Source of the DNA: Ferrimonas sediminicola
GTDB taxonomy: Bacteria; Pseudomonadota; Gammaproteobacteria; Enterobacterales; Shewanellaceae
Direction of reading: 5' to 3'
NCBI RefSeq assembly: GCF_005116715.1
Contig: NZ_SWCI01000008.1
Location: forward strand, 104,992-168,991
Length of the DNA stretch: 64,000 bases
The first letter of the stretch is position 1. Each line of letters opens with the position of its first letter. Below are positions 1 to 8,528 of this stretch, piece by piece. A program made the translations under genes and the position numbers. The notes below the pieces were generated by a model, which saw only the letters and a list, made by a program, of their open reading frames with translations, did not search any database and was not told the origin of the DNA.

Positions 1-261
1 CCCCACTGGTTTCACCGTGCCCGCTACGGCTGCAAGGTGTGTCACTCCGATCTGGGCATGGAACTGGAGGCGGGGGCCAATGGCATCAACATGATGACCA
101 TTATGGACGGTCAGCACTGCGGAGCTTGCCACAACGGTGAGATCGCCTGGCAGCTGGAGCACTGTGATCTCTGCCATTCGGGTAAGAGCGGCTTGGAGAC
201 CCAGGTCCACGGCAGCACGTCAGCCCAACTCAATACCACCCAAGGGGAGGAAGCACGGTGA
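1..261 (+). CDS. c7-type triheme cytochrome c, 5' end outside window
   Basis: The reading frame is open from the first base, so the N-terminus and any signal peptide lie upstream. The visible 86 residues carry three CxxCH haem sites (CKVCH, CGACH, CDLCH) with the spacing of the small periplasmic c7/c3-type triheme domain. The protein closely resembles the triheme cytochrome at 2357-2728: both have HWFHRAR before the first haem and a GN/DxxW stretch between haems 2 and 3. It probably shuttles electrons in the periplasm. Its stop overlaps the GTG start of the next gene by 4 bp, so the two are translationally coupled and the operon began upstream. Confidence 0.85.
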   Translation, partial: PHWFHRARYGCKVCHSDLGMELEAGANGINMMTIMDGQHCGACHNGEIAWQLEHCDLCHSGKSGLETQVHGSTSAQLNTTQGEEAR

Positions 262-884
262 AACAACTCATTCTGTTACTGGCTTTGATGACTCCGATCC
301 AGCTGCCCGCCCTGGCTGCCAGCGAGGAGGGGGTAACCGCCCGCCAACAGCAGAGCCAGCAGGGCTCGCCCATACGGTTTAACCGCCTGATGCCCAGTGT
401 CGAAGCACGGAATCCACCGCCGGCCCTGGATGGTATCCACGATCCCTCGGTGGATGGGGTATTGATGTTGCAGTCACCCAAGGCGCTGTTCGAGCACCTG
501 CCAAAGCTGGGCAGCGGTAACCGGGTCAACTGGAGCAAGGCCGTGGAGCTTGGGGTGATCAGCCCCAGATTTGATATCAGCAATGACCGAAAAAAGCCCA
601 GGGTCATGAGAACCCGGGTGGTGCGGGAGGTGAAGGGCTTTATGCCGGATGTGATCTTCCCCCATGAGCAGCATACCCGGTGGCTGGATTGCGGCAACTG
701 CCACAAGAGGCTGTTCAAGGCCAAGAACGGCGCCAACCCCATGAGCATGGCCAGCCTGATGATGGGAGAGAACTGCGGTGCCTGTCACGGCAGCGTTGCC
801 TTTGAAATATCCGAGTGTCGAATGTGCCACTCCAAGGGCCAGTCGATGCTCAAGGCGTCGACCGCCAAGGGGGTGACGCCATGA
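258..884 (+). CDS. c7-type triheme cytochrome c with N-terminal non-haem region
   Basis: 208 aa from a GTG preceded by GGGGAGG. A signal peptide is seen (MKQLILLLALMTPIQLPALAA). The N-terminal ~130 residues hold a DGIHDP...GNxVxW segment and no haem site. The C-terminal part has three CxxCH motifs (CGNCH, CGACH, CRMCH) plus distal His residues (PHEQH) suited to bis-His ligation. It is a paralogue of the protein at 1753-2346, which shares the DGIHDP and GNQVDW features. Likely a periplasmic electron carrier of the adjacent multiheme pathway; no enzyme activity is implied. The end overlaps the next gene (ATGA). Confidence 0.85.
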   Translation: MKQLILLLALMTPIQLPALAASEEGVTARQQQSQQGSPIRFNRLMPSVEARNPPPALDGIHDPSVDGVLMLQSPKALFEHLPKLGSGNRVNWSKAVELGVISPRFDISNDRKKPRVMRTRVVREVKGFMPDVIFPHEQHTRWLDCGNCHKRLFKAKNGANPMSMASLMMGENCGACHGSVAFEISECRMCHSKGQSMLKASTAKGVTP

Positions 885-1738
885 AGACGGCATGTGCCCT
901 ACTGTTCCTGGTGCTGTGTCTGGGAAATGCCGAGGCGGCAATCCGTTACGACAACAGCAATAAACCCTCCCGCTACCATCTGGTTTCGCAGCTTATCCAG
1001 TATTCAACCGGCGCCGTGCTGGTGCAGAGTAGCTCCGCACCCGAGGTCCAGGTGACCTACCAGGAGGCCATTGACCAGTTCAACCTGGCCACCGATGTCC
1101 AGGATCCCGCAGAGATTAACGAACACCTCAACCTGGCCGTTCGCAGCATGTACCGAGCAATCCAACTGGCCACGCCCAGTGAGGTCAAGCGGGACAAGCT
1201 GAAGCGCGATTTCCGCGGTCACAATCGCACCTTGGATGAGTTGGCCCAGGCCATCTCCCGTGTGGCGGAAGAGAAGGGGCAGGGAGAGCGTGCCGAGGAG
1301 GTGGTGGCCAAGGTGGTGGCCCAGCAGCAACAGGCCCTGTTGATGAGTCAACAAGGGGAGTGGCAGCCGGGAATCGATCTGCTGAAGCAGGCCCAGTCTC
1401 TGGCCAAGGAGACCCTGATCCTGATGCGGGGGGATGAGACCCTGGTGAGGAGTTTGAGCTTTTCGTCACCTTTGGAGGAATTCGACTATGAGCGGGATCG
1501 CAATGACACCCACTTTATGTTGGTGGAACTCCTCTTGAAAAATAAACTCGATTCAAAGTCTTCCCAAATCAGGGAGCGGTTCTCGTCGCTGGTGGGTGAA
1601 GCGCGCGAGAGGCGGGAGTCGGCCGAGCGCCAGTTCCAGGAGGAGAGGCTGCACCAGGCGATAGCCACCCTGGAAGACTCCACCCGCTCGCTGGTCAGGG
1701 CGATTCGGCTGGGCGGGGTGTTTATCCCCAGTGCCTGA
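881..1738 (+). CDS. exported helical protein of unknown function in cytochrome operon
   Basis: 285 aa if started at the ATG overlapping the previous stop, which places a clean signal peptide (MKTACALLFLVLCLGNAEAA) at the N-terminus; an upstream in-frame start would bury it. There is no CxxCH. The mature protein is rich in Gln, Glu and Arg and predicted to be nearly all helical, with TPR-like segments (e.g. VAQQQQALLMSQQGEWQPG) and a charged coiled coil near the C-terminus. The family is not recognised. Its place between two triheme cytochrome pairs suggests a periplasmic scaffold or assembly role, which is inference only. Confidence 0.7.
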   Translation: MKTACALLFLVLCLGNAEAAIRYDNSNKPSRYHLVSQLIQYSTGAVLVQSSSAPEVQVTYQEAIDQFNLATDVQDPAEINEHLNLAVRSMYRAIQLATPSEVKRDKLKRDFRGHNRTLDELAQAISRVAEEKGQGERAEEVVAKVVAQQQQALLMSQQGEWQPGIDLLKQAQSLAKETLILMRGDETLVRSLSFSSPLEEFDYERDRNDTHFMLVELLLKNKLDSKSSQIRERFSSLVGEARERRESAERQFQEERLHQAIATLEDSTRSLVRAIRLGGVFIPSA

Positions 1739-1752
1739 CAATGGGAGAGCAG

Positions 1753-2346
1753 ATGATGAGCAACAGAGTGACAGTCAGTGCGGTGCTGCTGGGCACCTGT
1801 CTATTCGCCGCGGGTTTGGTCCAGGCGAAGGACAAGCGGGTTTGGTCTCCCCTGGAGACCGACGGAATTCACGATCCCGATGCGCCTGGGCTGGAGTTGC
1901 TGCAGTGGCCGGATGAGGCACTGAGAGCCATGCTGCCCGACCATCCCGGGATCGGCAACCAGGTGGACTGGCTGAGGGCCACCTCTGCGGGGCAACTGCG
2001 GCCGGTGGATGCCCTCTATGAAGTGACCCGGGTGCGGCAGAGGGACAAGGATATTGTGATGGGGCGCACCGGCGAGATGGCCATGGTTCGTTTTCCCCAT
2101 GGTTCCCACTCCCGGGAGATGGATTGCGATAACTGCCACGACCAGTTCTTTGTGGCCAAGGCCGGGGCAAATCACGCCAACATGTTTTCCATCCTGGCCG
2201 GGGAGAACTGCGGCCGCTGTCATGGGGCAGTGGCCTTCCCCCTCACCGAGTGTCGCCGATGCCATACGGATGAGCGTGGCGGTGGGACGGTTCCCGGTGT
2301 TCAAGCCGGTCAGGGGCGGCAATACGATCCCGTAGTGACCCGGTAA
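1753..2346 (+). CDS. c7-type triheme cytochrome c with N-terminal non-haem region
   Basis: 197 aa from the ATG-ATG pair just after GGGAGAG; an in-frame ATG 12 bp upstream would overlap that ribosome site. Signal peptide about residues 1-25. The non-haem region contains DGIHDP and GNQVDW like the protein at 258-884; then three haem sites (CDNCH, CGRCH, CRRCH) and a distal FPHGSHS. Likely a periplasmic electron carrier. It is a duplicate of the 258-884 gene. The ribosome site of the next gene (AAAGGAG) starts at this gene's stop. Confidence 0.85.
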   Translation: MMSNRVTVSAVLLGTCLFAAGLVQAKDKRVWSPLETDGIHDPDAPGLELLQWPDEALRAMLPDHPGIGNQVDWLRATSAGQLRPVDALYEVTRVRQRDKDIVMGRTGEMAMVRFPHGSHSREMDCDNCHDQFFVAKAGANHANMFSILAGENCGRCHGAVAFPLTECRRCHTDERGGGTVPGVQAGQGRQYDPVVTR

Positions 2347-2356
2347 AGGAGAGGCG

Positions 2357-2728
2357 ATGAAGCGAATCTGGAGATCGACACTGGTTATCGGTGTCCTGCT
2401 GGCACCCATGGTCAGGGCGGAATATGGCGATGTGCTGCTCAACCGTTACGCCGAAGCCAATGGTGAGCGCCCGGTGGTGTTCTCTCACTGGTTCCACCGG
2501 GCCAGGGTGAGCTGCAAGGTGTGCCACTCCGAGCTGGGGTTTGCCATGAAGGTGGGGCGGAACGACGTCACCATGGGCGATATCGTCCAGGGGCAGTTTT
2601 GTGGCATGTGCCATAACGGTGATCTGGCCTGGAGTACCGAACGCTGCCAGCTCTGTCATACCGGTAAGGCCGGGAACCCCACCCAAATTTTCGGCGGCCA
2701 TAAGACTGCGGGTCCCTCCCTATGGTAA
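2357..2728 (+). CDS. c7-type triheme cytochrome c
   Basis: 123 aa with signal peptide (MKRIWRSTLVIGVLLAPMVRA) and three haem motifs (CKVCH, CGMCH, CQLCH). Good ribosome site AGGAG before the ATG. It is the complete paralogue of the truncated gene at the window edge (SHWFHRAR, GQxCGxCHNGD/E in both). The size and haem spacing fit the PpcA-like c7 family of periplasmic electron shuttles. It overlaps the next gene by 7 bp. Confidence 0.87.
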   Translation: MKRIWRSTLVIGVLLAPMVRAEYGDVLLNRYAEANGERPVVFSHWFHRARVSCKVCHSELGFAMKVGRNDVTMGDIVQGQFCGMCHNGDLAWSTERCQLCHTGKAGNPTQIFGGHKTAGPSLW

Positions 2729-3789
2729 GAGTTCTGCTGTTGGCAATGATCCTGCTGCTGACCGGCTGTGCCAGCGGGCCCCAGTCTTCCAGCTTGCGGC
2801 TGCTCACTCCTTCGGAGCAGCTGCCGTTGATGTGGCCCGATGGTGACCGCGCCCGCTACCGTTTTTTGGGCGACCTGGTGGGGGAAGCCAATCTGCAGTC
2901 GGAGTCGAATCGGAATAACGGTTGGCAGAAGGCGCTGGAGTGGCTGGTGGGCCAGTCCGACGCGCCTCTTCTCAGGCTTCAGCGTCCTCAGGGACTCACC
3001 GTTGATGAACGAGGCTGGGTCTATGTGGTGGATGTGGGAGCCGCTGCCCTCCTGGCGTTCGATACCCGCGGCGGCCAGGTTCACCGCTGGGGCAGTTATG
3101 GTCAACGGCAGTGGCGCACACCGCTGGATGTGGTGCTCAAGGGTGAGGAGCTGTTGATCAGCGACGCCGACTGCCGCTGCATCTGGCGTATGGACAGATC
3201 CTCGGGACGCCATCTGGGACGCTGGAGTTTGCCCGGAGCGACCCGGCCCGTGGGGCTGGCATGGGCGGCAGATTGGCAGCAACTTTTCGTCGCCGACAGC
3301 CAGGGGCACCGCATCCTGGTGTTGGACCGGCAGGGACAGTACCTGGCCTCCATGGGGCAACGGGGGACCGCGCCGATGCAGTTCAACGGCCCGACTTTCC
3401 TGGCTTATCAGTCCGGAAAGCTGCTGGTGTCGGACACCCTCAATGCCCGTCTGCAACTGATTGACCTGGCCCGCAACCAGGCCAGGGTCATCGGCCAGCG
3501 GGGCAGCCGGGTGGGCAATCTGGCACGTCCCAAGGGGGTTGCCTTCGACTCCGAGGGACATCTGTATGTGGTGGAGTCCTATTTCGACCATCTGCTGGTG
3601 TTTGATTCGGGGGGGCGTTTGCTGTTGCCCCTGGGGGGGGCCGGCAGCGAGCCTGGCAGCTTTACCCTGCCCAGCGGCCTCGCGGTCGACGGCAGTGACC
3701 GTGTCTATGTGGCCGACATGATGAACGCCAGGGTGTCCGTGTTTCAGTATCTGGGAGAGAACCGAGGAGGCCACGATGGCGATGAGTAA
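2722..3789 (+). CDS. six-bladed NHL-repeat beta-propeller lipoprotein
   Basis: 355 aa. The N-terminus is a lipoprotein signal with lipobox LTGC (Cys about residue 16), so it is membrane-anchored on the periplasmic or cell-surface side. The rest is six NHL-type blades, each with the pattern P-x-G-[LV]-A-x-D...LYVxD...N-x-R-[IL]-x-[VL]-x-D (e.g. PKGVAFDSEGHLYVVES, PSGLAVDGSDRVYVADMMNA). NHL propellers bind partners rather than catalyse. It overlaps the triheme gene upstream and the 11-heme gene downstream, so a role in assembling or docking that cytochrome is a reasonable inference. Confidence 0.85.
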   Translation: MVRVLLLAMILLLTGCASGPQSSSLRLLTPSEQLPLMWPDGDRARYRFLGDLVGEANLQSESNRNNGWQKALEWLVGQSDAPLLRLQRPQGLTVDERGWVYVVDVGAAALLAFDTRGGQVHRWGSYGQRQWRTPLDVVLKGEELLISDADCRCIWRMDRSSGRHLGRWSLPGATRPVGLAWAADWQQLFVADSQGHRILVLDRQGQYLASMGQRGTAPMQFNGPTFLAYQSGKLLVSDTLNARLQLIDLARNQARVIGQRGSRVGNLARPKGVAFDSEGHLYVVESYFDHLLVFDSGGRLLLPLGGAGSEPGSFTLPSGLAVDGSDRVYVADMMNARVSVFQYLGENRGGHDGDE

Positions 3790-6100
3790 CTGGAGCGGAG
3801 TTCTCCTGCTGCTGGCTTGCTGGGGCACGCCCGCCGGGGCCAGCAGCATCTATTTCACCAAGCACAACCTGTCTGCGGGCTCCGGCAACGAGGTCAGGGC
3901 CAGCGGAGAGGATCAGCTGTGCGTGTTTTGTCACACCCCCCACGGTGCGGCAAGCAGTGCCCAGGCGCCACTGTGGAACCGGCAACTGCCACAGGGGGCC
4001 AGCTACCAGGCCTACAGCTCCTCATCATTGCAGGCGACCACTGAGGCGCCCGGAGGTGCCTCCAAACTCTGCCTCTCCTGCCATGACGGCACCCTGGCCA
4101 TCGGCGCGGTGAATGTCGCCAACGGCCAGGTCGCCCCCACCCTGACCATGACCGGGGCGGCGGCCGGGGGCATGATGCCCTCCGGTGGCGGCCTGACCAC
4201 AGGCAATACCCGCAACCTGGGGACCGATTTGAGCAACGACCATCCCATCTCCTTCACCTTCGATACGGAACTGGCAGCCCGGGATGGTGAGCTCTATGAC
4301 CCCGAGGCGGTGGCCCACATCGGTACTCGCAGTGGTGGCGACTACCCCCTGCTGCCGCTGGATCATGACAGCAAGGTGCAGTGCACCAGCTGCCACGACC
4401 CTCATCAGTATGACGAGGCCACCGGCAACACCAAGTTTCTACGCGGGCAGAGGCTGCAGCAGCAACCGCCCGGTGGTGCCGGATTCGATGCCGCCAACGA
4501 CATGATCTGTCTGGGGTGTCACCAGAAGTCGGGGCGGGCCTGGTCCGAGTCGGTACACGCCAGTAACCTGACCGCCTCCTACAGCTATACCGACACGGCC
4601 GCCGATGAGCGCGGGTTTCCGCTGGGTACCAAGGTGTGGCAGGCCGGCTGCCTCAACTGCCACGATTCCCACACGGTCCAGGGCGCCAAGCGACTGCTCC
4701 GGGAAGGGACCGACAGCCTGGCGACCCCCAAGGCCGGGGGCAACCCGGCGCCGGAGGAGACCTGCTATCAGTGCCATTCTAGTTTGTCGAACCGGGCGGT
4801 ACAGGAGCTGGGCATCGCCGATATCCGCTCAGATTTTGTCAACAAGAGCCGGAGGATGCCCATTACCCGAGATCATCAGCAGCGGGACCACCCTCATGAC
4901 ATCGAAGACGCCAACCTCAATGAATCTAGGGAGAAGCTGGGGCGAAATCAGCCGAGCAACCGCCACACCACCTGTACCGACTGCCATAACCCGCACAGGG
5001 TGATCCGGGCACCGCTGCTCAACGCCGGCGCGCCGGCGTCTCAGGGCACCCACACCCATGCCTCGGGCACCCTACACAGCAACCTGGCTTCCGGTGCCCT
5101 GCGGGGTTCCATCGGCGTCGAGCCGATCTATGCCAACGACACCTTCGAGCCGGATCCCATCGCTGCGGATGCCCTCATCGCCTTTCAGGTGAAACAGGGA
5201 GCGCCCCAGGCCGGCGCCAGTACCGATGTCAACCAGCCCTACGTGACCCGGGAGTACCAGGTATGCCTGAGGTGTCACTCCAACTACGGCTTCGGTACCC
5301 TGCCTCCCACCGCCGGCGACAGCGGCGGCGGTACCCCCTACGGCACCAACGGCCTGGCGCAGTACACCAACCAGGCGATGGAGTTCAACCCTCCGCTGGC
5401 GGACCGGGGTGAGCCAGGGGGCAACCACAGATCCTGGCACCCGGTCATTGGCCCCACCGGGCGAACCGATGCGGTGCGCCGCTCTGGCGCCAGGAACTCC
5501 TGGAGTGCGCCCTGGAATCAGAGCGGTGCCCTGGGCAATCAGACCATGTACTGCTCCGACTGCCACGGCAGCGACCACAGTGCCACCGGCAGCGGCGGGG
5601 CTCCGGCGGCCGGCAGTCCCTGGGGCCCCCACGGCTCCAACAACAACTTCATCCTCAGGGGCAGTTGGAGCAATCCGGAGAACCCCTTCGGCACCGGTGC
5701 CATCTGCTTCAAGTGCCATTCCACCGGCTACCGGCGCAAGGACGGGCTCTCCAGTTCCGGCTTCTGGGGGGGCGGCCGTGGAGACTTGCACGGTTACCAC
5801 GCCGACAACGTGCGGCGCACCGACAGCCCAAGGGATCAGATGCGCTGCACCATGTGCCACGTCGCCGTGCCTCACGGCTGGAAGAACAAGGCGTTTCTGG
5901 TCAACCTCAACGATGTGGGCCCCGAGGGGGGGCAGGCGATCGGCACCAATGTCAGCGGGCGGAGTTACACCAACGGCCCCTACTACCGCAAGGCCTACCT
6001 GAGAATACGCAACTGGCGTCCCAGCGGCAGCTGGCGGGAAAACGATTGTGGTAAGAGCGGAAGCTATGGCCGAGACTGGATGCGCAACACCTGTGGTTAG
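3776..6100 (+). CDS. 11-heme c-type cytochrome (doubled CXXCH / c3-like family)
   Basis: 774 aa, ATG 5 nt after GAGGAGG, with a signal peptide (…LLLLACWGTPAGASS). I count eleven CxxCH sites: CVFCH, CLSCH, CTSCH, CLGCH, CLNCH, CYQCH, CTDCH, CLRCH, CSDCH, CFKCH, CTMCH. The opening SIYFTKHNLSAG...CVFCHTPHG is typical of exported multiheme proteins with doubled CXXCH domains. Long Gly/Ser/Pro/Asn-rich linkers separate the haems, as in extracellular or outer-membrane cytochromes. Two C-terminal cysteines not in haem motifs (NDCGK, NTCG) could form a disulfide. No porin gene is visible beside it. Probable terminal electron-transfer protein of the cluster; substrate and location unknown. Confidence 0.85.
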   Translation: MAMSNWSGVLLLLACWGTPAGASSIYFTKHNLSAGSGNEVRASGEDQLCVFCHTPHGAASSAQAPLWNRQLPQGASYQAYSSSSLQATTEAPGGASKLCLSCHDGTLAIGAVNVANGQVAPTLTMTGAAAGGMMPSGGGLTTGNTRNLGTDLSNDHPISFTFDTELAARDGELYDPEAVAHIGTRSGGDYPLLPLDHDSKVQCTSCHDPHQYDEATGNTKFLRGQRLQQQPPGGAGFDAANDMICLGCHQKSGRAWSESVHASNLTASYSYTDTAADERGFPLGTKVWQAGCLNCHDSHTVQGAKRLLREGTDSLATPKAGGNPAPEETCYQCHSSLSNRAVQELGIADIRSDFVNKSRRMPITRDHQQRDHPHDIEDANLNESREKLGRNQPSNRHTTCTDCHNPHRVIRAPLLNAGAPASQGTHTHASGTLHSNLASGALRGSIGVEPIYANDTFEPDPIAADALIAFQVKQGAPQAGASTDVNQPYVTREYQVCLRCHSNYGFGTLPPTAGDSGGGTPYGTNGLAQYTNQAMEFNPPLADRGEPGGNHRSWHPVIGPTGRTDAVRRSGARNSWSAPWNQSGALGNQTMYCSDCHGSDHSATGSGGAPAAGSPWGPHGSNNNFILRGSWSNPENPFGTGAICFKCHSTGYRRKDGLSSSGFWGGGRGDLHGYHADNVRRTDSPRDQMRCTMCHVAVPHGWKNKAFLVNLNDVGPEGGQAIGTNVSGRSYTNGPYYRKAYLRIRNWRPSGSWRENDCGKSGSYGRDWMRNTCG

Positions 6101-7034
6101 GGTGCTGCAGGTGTTGGCCTCTCTCAGGCTCACCGTGGCGGCCATCCTCGCCCTGATCCTGGGGTTGATGCTGGTCTCTGGTCGGGGCTGGCCCCTGGCT
6201 GCGACCCTGACGCTTCCGGCACTGCTATTATGGCTCAACCTGGGTGCTGCGCTGGCGGTGTTTCCGGTATTTCGCCGGTCGTTGTCCCTGACCCTGTTTC
6301 ACCTGGCGCTGATGCTGATGCTGCCCCTGGCCCTGGTGGCCGGACGCTTTCACTTTGCCGGGCATTTCGAGCTGCCGGAGGGGGCGGCATTCGATCCCGG
6401 GCGGCTGGTGATCGACCGGCAGGGCCCCTGGTACACTCCGGGGTTGTCCGCTTTAAACCTGACCCTGGACAGCATCAGTGCCAGCTATGCCGAGGGCCTC
6501 AGGCCTCAACATATCCGCGCCAGGGTTCGTCTCAACGGTGATGGCAAGGTGATCGCCGAGGGCAGGCCGCTCCACTGGCAGGGCTACCGACTCTATGTGA
6601 CCAAAAACGTTGGTTTCTCAGTTAACCTCGACTACCTGGCCAGCAATGGAAGCCGGCATAACCTCTCGGTTAATTTTCCCTGGTTCCTGGGTAATGAGCT
6701 GGCCCAGGCTCAGGAACTGACCCTGGGCGGAGATCGCTTGTGGCTGAAGCTGGATGGGTTGGAGGCGGTGTTTGATGATTCCCTGGCGGTGTCGCCCCTC
6801 CGTTTGCCTGCGAGGCCGAAACTGGTGGTACGCCGCCAGGAAACGCGCCGCGTGCTGTCACTGGGACAGAAGGCCGGCCTGGGACAGGGAACCCTGGTGT
6901 TTCGCGGCGTCCACTTCTGGCAGGGGTTTAAGGTGCAACACGATCCTAGCCGGCACTGGATGCTGGCGCTGGTGCTGCTGATGCTGGGCTCTCTGAGCTG
7001 CTTCCTGGTTCGGCGTCATGTGTTGCGTCGCTGA
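6066..7034 (+). CDS. ResB-like System II cytochrome c biogenesis protein
   Basis: 322 aa from the ATG overlapping the 3' end of the 11-heme gene; an in-frame GTG 18 bp upstream is less likely. Membrane segments at about residues 13-33, 40-55, 70-90 and near the C-terminus (MLALVLLMLGSLSCFLVRR), with a periplasmic beta-rich middle, match the ResB/CcsB family. With CcsA it makes the System II haem exporter and lyase that attaches haem to CxxCH. Related gammaproteobacteria mainly use System I (Ccm), so this is likely a dedicated lyase for the neighbouring cytochromes. Its end overlaps the convergent TPR gene by 89 bp. Confidence 0.8.
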   Translation: MAETGCATPVVRVLQVLASLRLTVAAILALILGLMLVSGRGWPLAATLTLPALLLWLNLGAALAVFPVFRRSLSLTLFHLALMLMLPLALVAGRFHFAGHFELPEGAAFDPGRLVIDRQGPWYTPGLSALNLTLDSISASYAEGLRPQHIRARVRLNGDGKVIAEGRPLHWQGYRLYVTKNVGFSVNLDYLASNGSRHNLSVNFPWFLGNELAQAQELTLGGDRLWLKLDGLEAVFDDSLAVSPLRLPARPKLVVRRQETRRVLSLGQKAGLGQGTLVFRGVHFWQGFKVQHDPSRHWMLALVLLMLGSLSCFLVRRHVLRR

Positions 7035-7581
7035 GTTGAGTTTCCCACAGCCAAAGTGCCGCTCGGGCGCGGCTGGCAAACTGATCGTCCCGCCGCAGAT
7101 GAAGGTAGGTTCTCATATGGCCGATGGCTGCGGCCAGCTGTTGTCGCTGTTCCAGGACCAGGGCGAGGCCATAATAGGCGTTCGCCTGGTCGGGGTTCAT
7201 CTCCAAGGCGTGTTCGAAGGCCGCCCCGGCCTCCGGCCAGCGCAGCAGACCAATCAAAGTAAACCCCAGGTTTACCTGGGCTTCGGCAACGGTGGGGTTA
7301 TCGGCAATAAATCGATGCCAGGCCACCAGCGCCCCCTCGAGGTGACCCAGGGTCATCAGTTGCACCGCCTCTTCAAACCTCTTCAGCCTGAGCCGCTGTT
7401 GCTGTTGTCTTGCATGTTCACTGCCGTTGAGGGCACCACTGACATAGGACTGAGGGGAGGGCGCGGGATCGGCAGCCTCTGCCGCAGGGGAGAGCGGGGG
7501 CGAAACCAGGTGCTCGAGTGTCAGGATAATCATGGCAGCCGACAGCAGGACTGCCAGGGCCACGGGGCGTTTGTCTCGCAT
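6946..7581 (-). CDS. membrane-anchored TPR protein
   Basis: 211 aa from the ATG that places a single membrane segment at the N-terminus (MRDKRPVALAVLLSAAMIIL); a longer in-frame extension lacks signal character. The middle has about three TPR units (e.g. AEAQVNLGFTLIGLLRWPEA, ANAYYGLALVLEQRQQLAAA) and the tail is low-complexity Ser/Ala/Pro. TPR proteins of this shape (NrfG/CcmH-like) present apocytochromes to haem lyases, which fits its place between resB and ccsA. It is on the opposite strand to both and overlaps resB tail to tail by 89 bp. Confidence 0.72.
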   Translation of the reverse strand: MRDKRPVALAVLLSAAMIILTLEHLVSPPLSPAAEAADPAPSPQSYVSGALNGSEHARQQQQRLRLKRFEEAVQLMTLGHLEGALVAWHRFIADNPTVAEAQVNLGFTLIGLLRWPEAGAAFEHALEMNPDQANAYYGLALVLEQRQQLAAAIGHMRTYLHLRRDDQFASRARAALWLWETQLSDATHDAEPGSSSESPASAAPAPASSAG

Positions 7582-7730
7582 TATGTGCAGCCAAAAATAA
7601 AAAGTGTATACCGCCTGAGATTGGATAACAGATCCCGGCGACCTGAAAGAAATTATATGGTTTTCGCCAGGGCGAAACAAAGGGTGATATATCGTCTTTC
7701 TCATTTATTTGATCACGGAAATTGCATAAC

Positions 7731-8528
7731 GTGCCTGAATTGATCATTTTATCTTTGGGGTTGGCTCTCTATATTTTTGCCACCCTCGTAGCCTTGGTGT
7801 TTATTTCCTCTAGCCGCTCCGCTCCCCCATGGATAGGCGCCTTGGTTGGTCTTGGCTGGATACTGCACTCTCTCTCCCTGCTGATGCGCTGGCTGGTGCT
7901 GGGGCACGGTCCCTTCGTGACCCTGTTTGAGGTGCTCTCCGGCAACCTGTGGAGCCTGGTGCTCGCCTGGCTTGTGGCCTGGTGCGCTTGCCCAAGATTC
8001 CGGGGAGGTTGGGTTGCGGCGATGCCTGTGTTGGCGCTGATGGGGGTGTGGATCCCGACAACCCCGGCCGAAGGCAGTGTCCTGCCCGCGACCTTCTATA
8101 CCCCCTGGCTCTATGTTCATTCATTGACCGGGCGAGTGTTTCTGGCCGCGCTGATGCTGGCTTTGGGGTTGGTGCTGGCCCAGTGGTTATCGGCCCGCTC
8201 GGACCGGCTGGTGCCACTGTCAGTGGTTCAGGGGGAGAGAGCGGTGGATGCCCTGTTGCTGATGGCGTTACTGTTTGATGGTTTAATGCTGGTCTCCGGG
8301 GCGATCTGGGCCGAAAACGCCTGGGGTCAGTATTGGGGGTGGGATCCGTTGGAGGTCTGGGCGTTGATCACCTGGCTGATGGTCGGCTTGGCAATCCACG
8401 TCAGGTTGGTGGTTCCATCCGGCCCCGGCTGGTCGCTGATGGCGGTTGCAGCTGCCTTTGCGGTGGCCTTCGTGACCTTTTTTGGTGTTCCCTTTCTCTC
8501 CATGGCACCGCACATGGGGGTGTTTTGA
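7731..8528 (+). CDS. ccsA: CcsA-like System II haem exporter/lyase subunit
   Basis: 265 aa from a GTG 10 nt after GGAAA; a TTG 9 bp upstream is the other choice. Eight or so hydrophobic helices and the tryptophan-rich haem-handling motif of the family (WGQYWGWDPLEVWALITWL, about residues 198-216) are plain. With ResB it should move haem to the periplasm and ligate it to CxxCH. It is divergent from the TPR gene across 149 bp of AT-rich DNA that must hold both promoters. Its stop abuts the end of the convergent EAL gene. Confidence 0.85.
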   Translation: MPELIILSLGLALYIFATLVALVFISSSRSAPPWIGALVGLGWILHSLSLLMRWLVLGHGPFVTLFEVLSGNLWSLVLAWLVAWCACPRFRGGWVAAMPVLALMGVWIPTTPAEGSVLPATFYTPWLYVHSLTGRVFLAALMLALGLVLAQWLSARSDRLVPLSVVQGERAVDALLLMALLFDGLMLVSGAIWAENAWGQYWGWDPLEVWALITWLMVGLAIHVRLVVPSGPGWSLMAVAAAFAVAFVTFFGVPFLSMAPHMGVF

